DNA of 6,565 nt from Desulfobacterales bacterium CG23_combo_of_CG06-09_8_20_14_all_51_8 (GTDB lineage: Bacteria > Desulfobacterota > Desulfobacteria > Desulfobacterales > Desulfosalsimonadaceae): assembly GCA_002772195.1 (NCBI GenBank), contig PCSG01000323.1, forward strand, positions 2,678 to 9,242. The letters run 5' to 3'. Below, piece by piece: positions 6,077 to 6,565 of this stretch. Below the pieces are notes generated by a model. It saw nothing but the letters and a program-made list of their open reading frames with translations, did no database searches and was not told the origin of the DNA. Made by a program: the position numbers and the translations under genes. Position 1 is the first letter of the stretch. Each line of letters opens with the position of its first letter.

Positions 6077-6565
6077 TTTTCAGCGCTTTCATCCGTTTTT
6101 TTTTGTATAGCTGCCGCTTCAGGGCGCTGATACGGTCGATGAACAGGATACCGTTCAAATGATCTATTTCATGTTGGAGGATGACGGACAAAAGGCCGTC
6201 TGCTTCGATGGTGACGGGCTTTCCGGTCCGGTCTAGTCCGGTTACCGTCACCAGCGCGAATCGTTTTACTTTGGAACGGAAATCGGGCACGCTCAGGCAT
6301 CCCTCATTTTCCGAGAGCATCTCCCCTTCGGCGGAAACGATTTCCGGATTGATGAGGACCTGATAATCCCTTTTCTCGTCGTCGGCCTCCGGATCATAAA
6401 CCATGATACTTTTATCAATGCCCGCCTGGATGGCCGCCAGTCCGACGCCGGGCGCGTCATACATGGTCTCGGCCATGTCCGCGATGATTTTTTGAATTGC
6501 ATCGTCGATAACGGTCACCGGCTTTGTGGTCTGCCGTAAAAACGGGTCCGGATAGGTCAATATCT
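6060..6565 (-). CDS. def: Peptide deformylase, 5'-partial (start lies beyond the window edge)
   Basis: Metal-dependent cytoplasmic hydrolase that removes the N-formyl group from nascent proteins. All three family motifs are present (numbering from the TTG at 6560): GVGLAAIQ at 38-45, EGCLS at 86-90 and QHEIDH at 129-134. The metal ligands are therefore Cys88, His130 and His134, with Glu131 as the catalytic residue. The reading frame stays open to the window edge. The codons before the TTG read ATA and a partial xAG, giving I-L-T-Y-P-D-P-F, the usual deformylase N-terminus. The TTG is thus an internal leucine, and roughly five or six residues are missing. The basic C-terminal tail (LKRQLYKKKRMKALK) is common in bacterial Def. 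The TAA stop lies 17 nt inside fmt, the gene making the substrate Def later acts on. The identification is secure; only the start is unseen. Confidence 0.97.
   Translation of the reverse strand, partial: ILTYPDPFLRQTTKPVTVIDDAIQKIIADMAETMYDAPGVGLAAIQAGIDKSIMVYDPEADDEKRDYQVLINPEIVSAEGEMLSENEGCLSVPDFRSKVKRFALVTVTGLDRTGKPVTIEADGLLSVILQHEIDHLNGILFIDRISALKRQLYKKKRMKALKNEQPV

Noticed and set aside
6096..6104. A9 tract in the coding strand near the end of def, possible slippage producing a Def-Fmt fusion
   Set aside because: The fmt frame holds two TGA codons between the tract and the fmt ATG (one at 6082-6080), so a frame change would stop before reaching fmt. The lysine run is also normal for the basic Def tail.
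1..6565. Mobile element, CRISPR array, defence system or biosynthetic cluster
   Set aside because: No direct repeats, transposase, integrase or nuclease-like protein was found. The window is filled by core housekeeping genes and two envelope proteins.

Overview
The window is a dense, single-direction stretch of a bacterial chromosome. Seven genes all lie on the minus strand, so they are read from right to left. In transcription order they are def (5' end cut by the window edge), fmt, rsmB, a membrane-anchored PASTA-repeat protein, rpe, aroQ, and a polytopic membrane protein with a C-terminal HEAT-repeat region. The gene order (formyl-Met genes, then a 16S rRNA methyltransferase, then a kinase-less PASTA protein, then rpe) and the protein style suggest a Desulfobacterota (former Deltaproteobacteria) genome, perhaps near Desulfobacteraceae. 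This placement is from memory of family context and was not tested by a search.

Region by region: 6060-6565 holds Def, which removes the formyl group from new proteins. It overlaps fmt (5135-6076), which puts the formyl group on initiator tRNA. A 41-nt gap leads to rsmB (3711-5093), a 16S rRNA m5C methyltransferase, and rsmB overlaps the PASTA gene (2749-3714) through an ATGA junction. An 88-nt gap with a small inverted repeat, the longest gap between genes, precedes rpe (2010-2660, pentose-phosphate epimerase). After 33 nt comes aroQ (1530-1976, type II 3-dehydroquinase), joined by another ATGA overlap to the HEAT-repeat membrane protein (49-1533). The last 48 bases may hold the first codons of a further gene.

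The short gaps and overlaps suggest one operon, or two if transcription restarts in the 88-nt gap. The front half concerns translation initiation and ribosome maturation. The back half concerns central carbon and aromatic precursor metabolism. Two envelope proteins of unknown function, the PASTA protein and the HEAT protein, are translationally coupled to housekeeping enzymes. No tRNA, rRNA, CRISPR array, insertion sequence, phage gene or clear intrinsic terminator was seen. The enzymes look ordinary and intact. The two membrane proteins are the least understood part. Three gene starts need care: def begins outside the window, rpe most likely starts at a GTG at 2660, and aroQ at an ATG at 1976.
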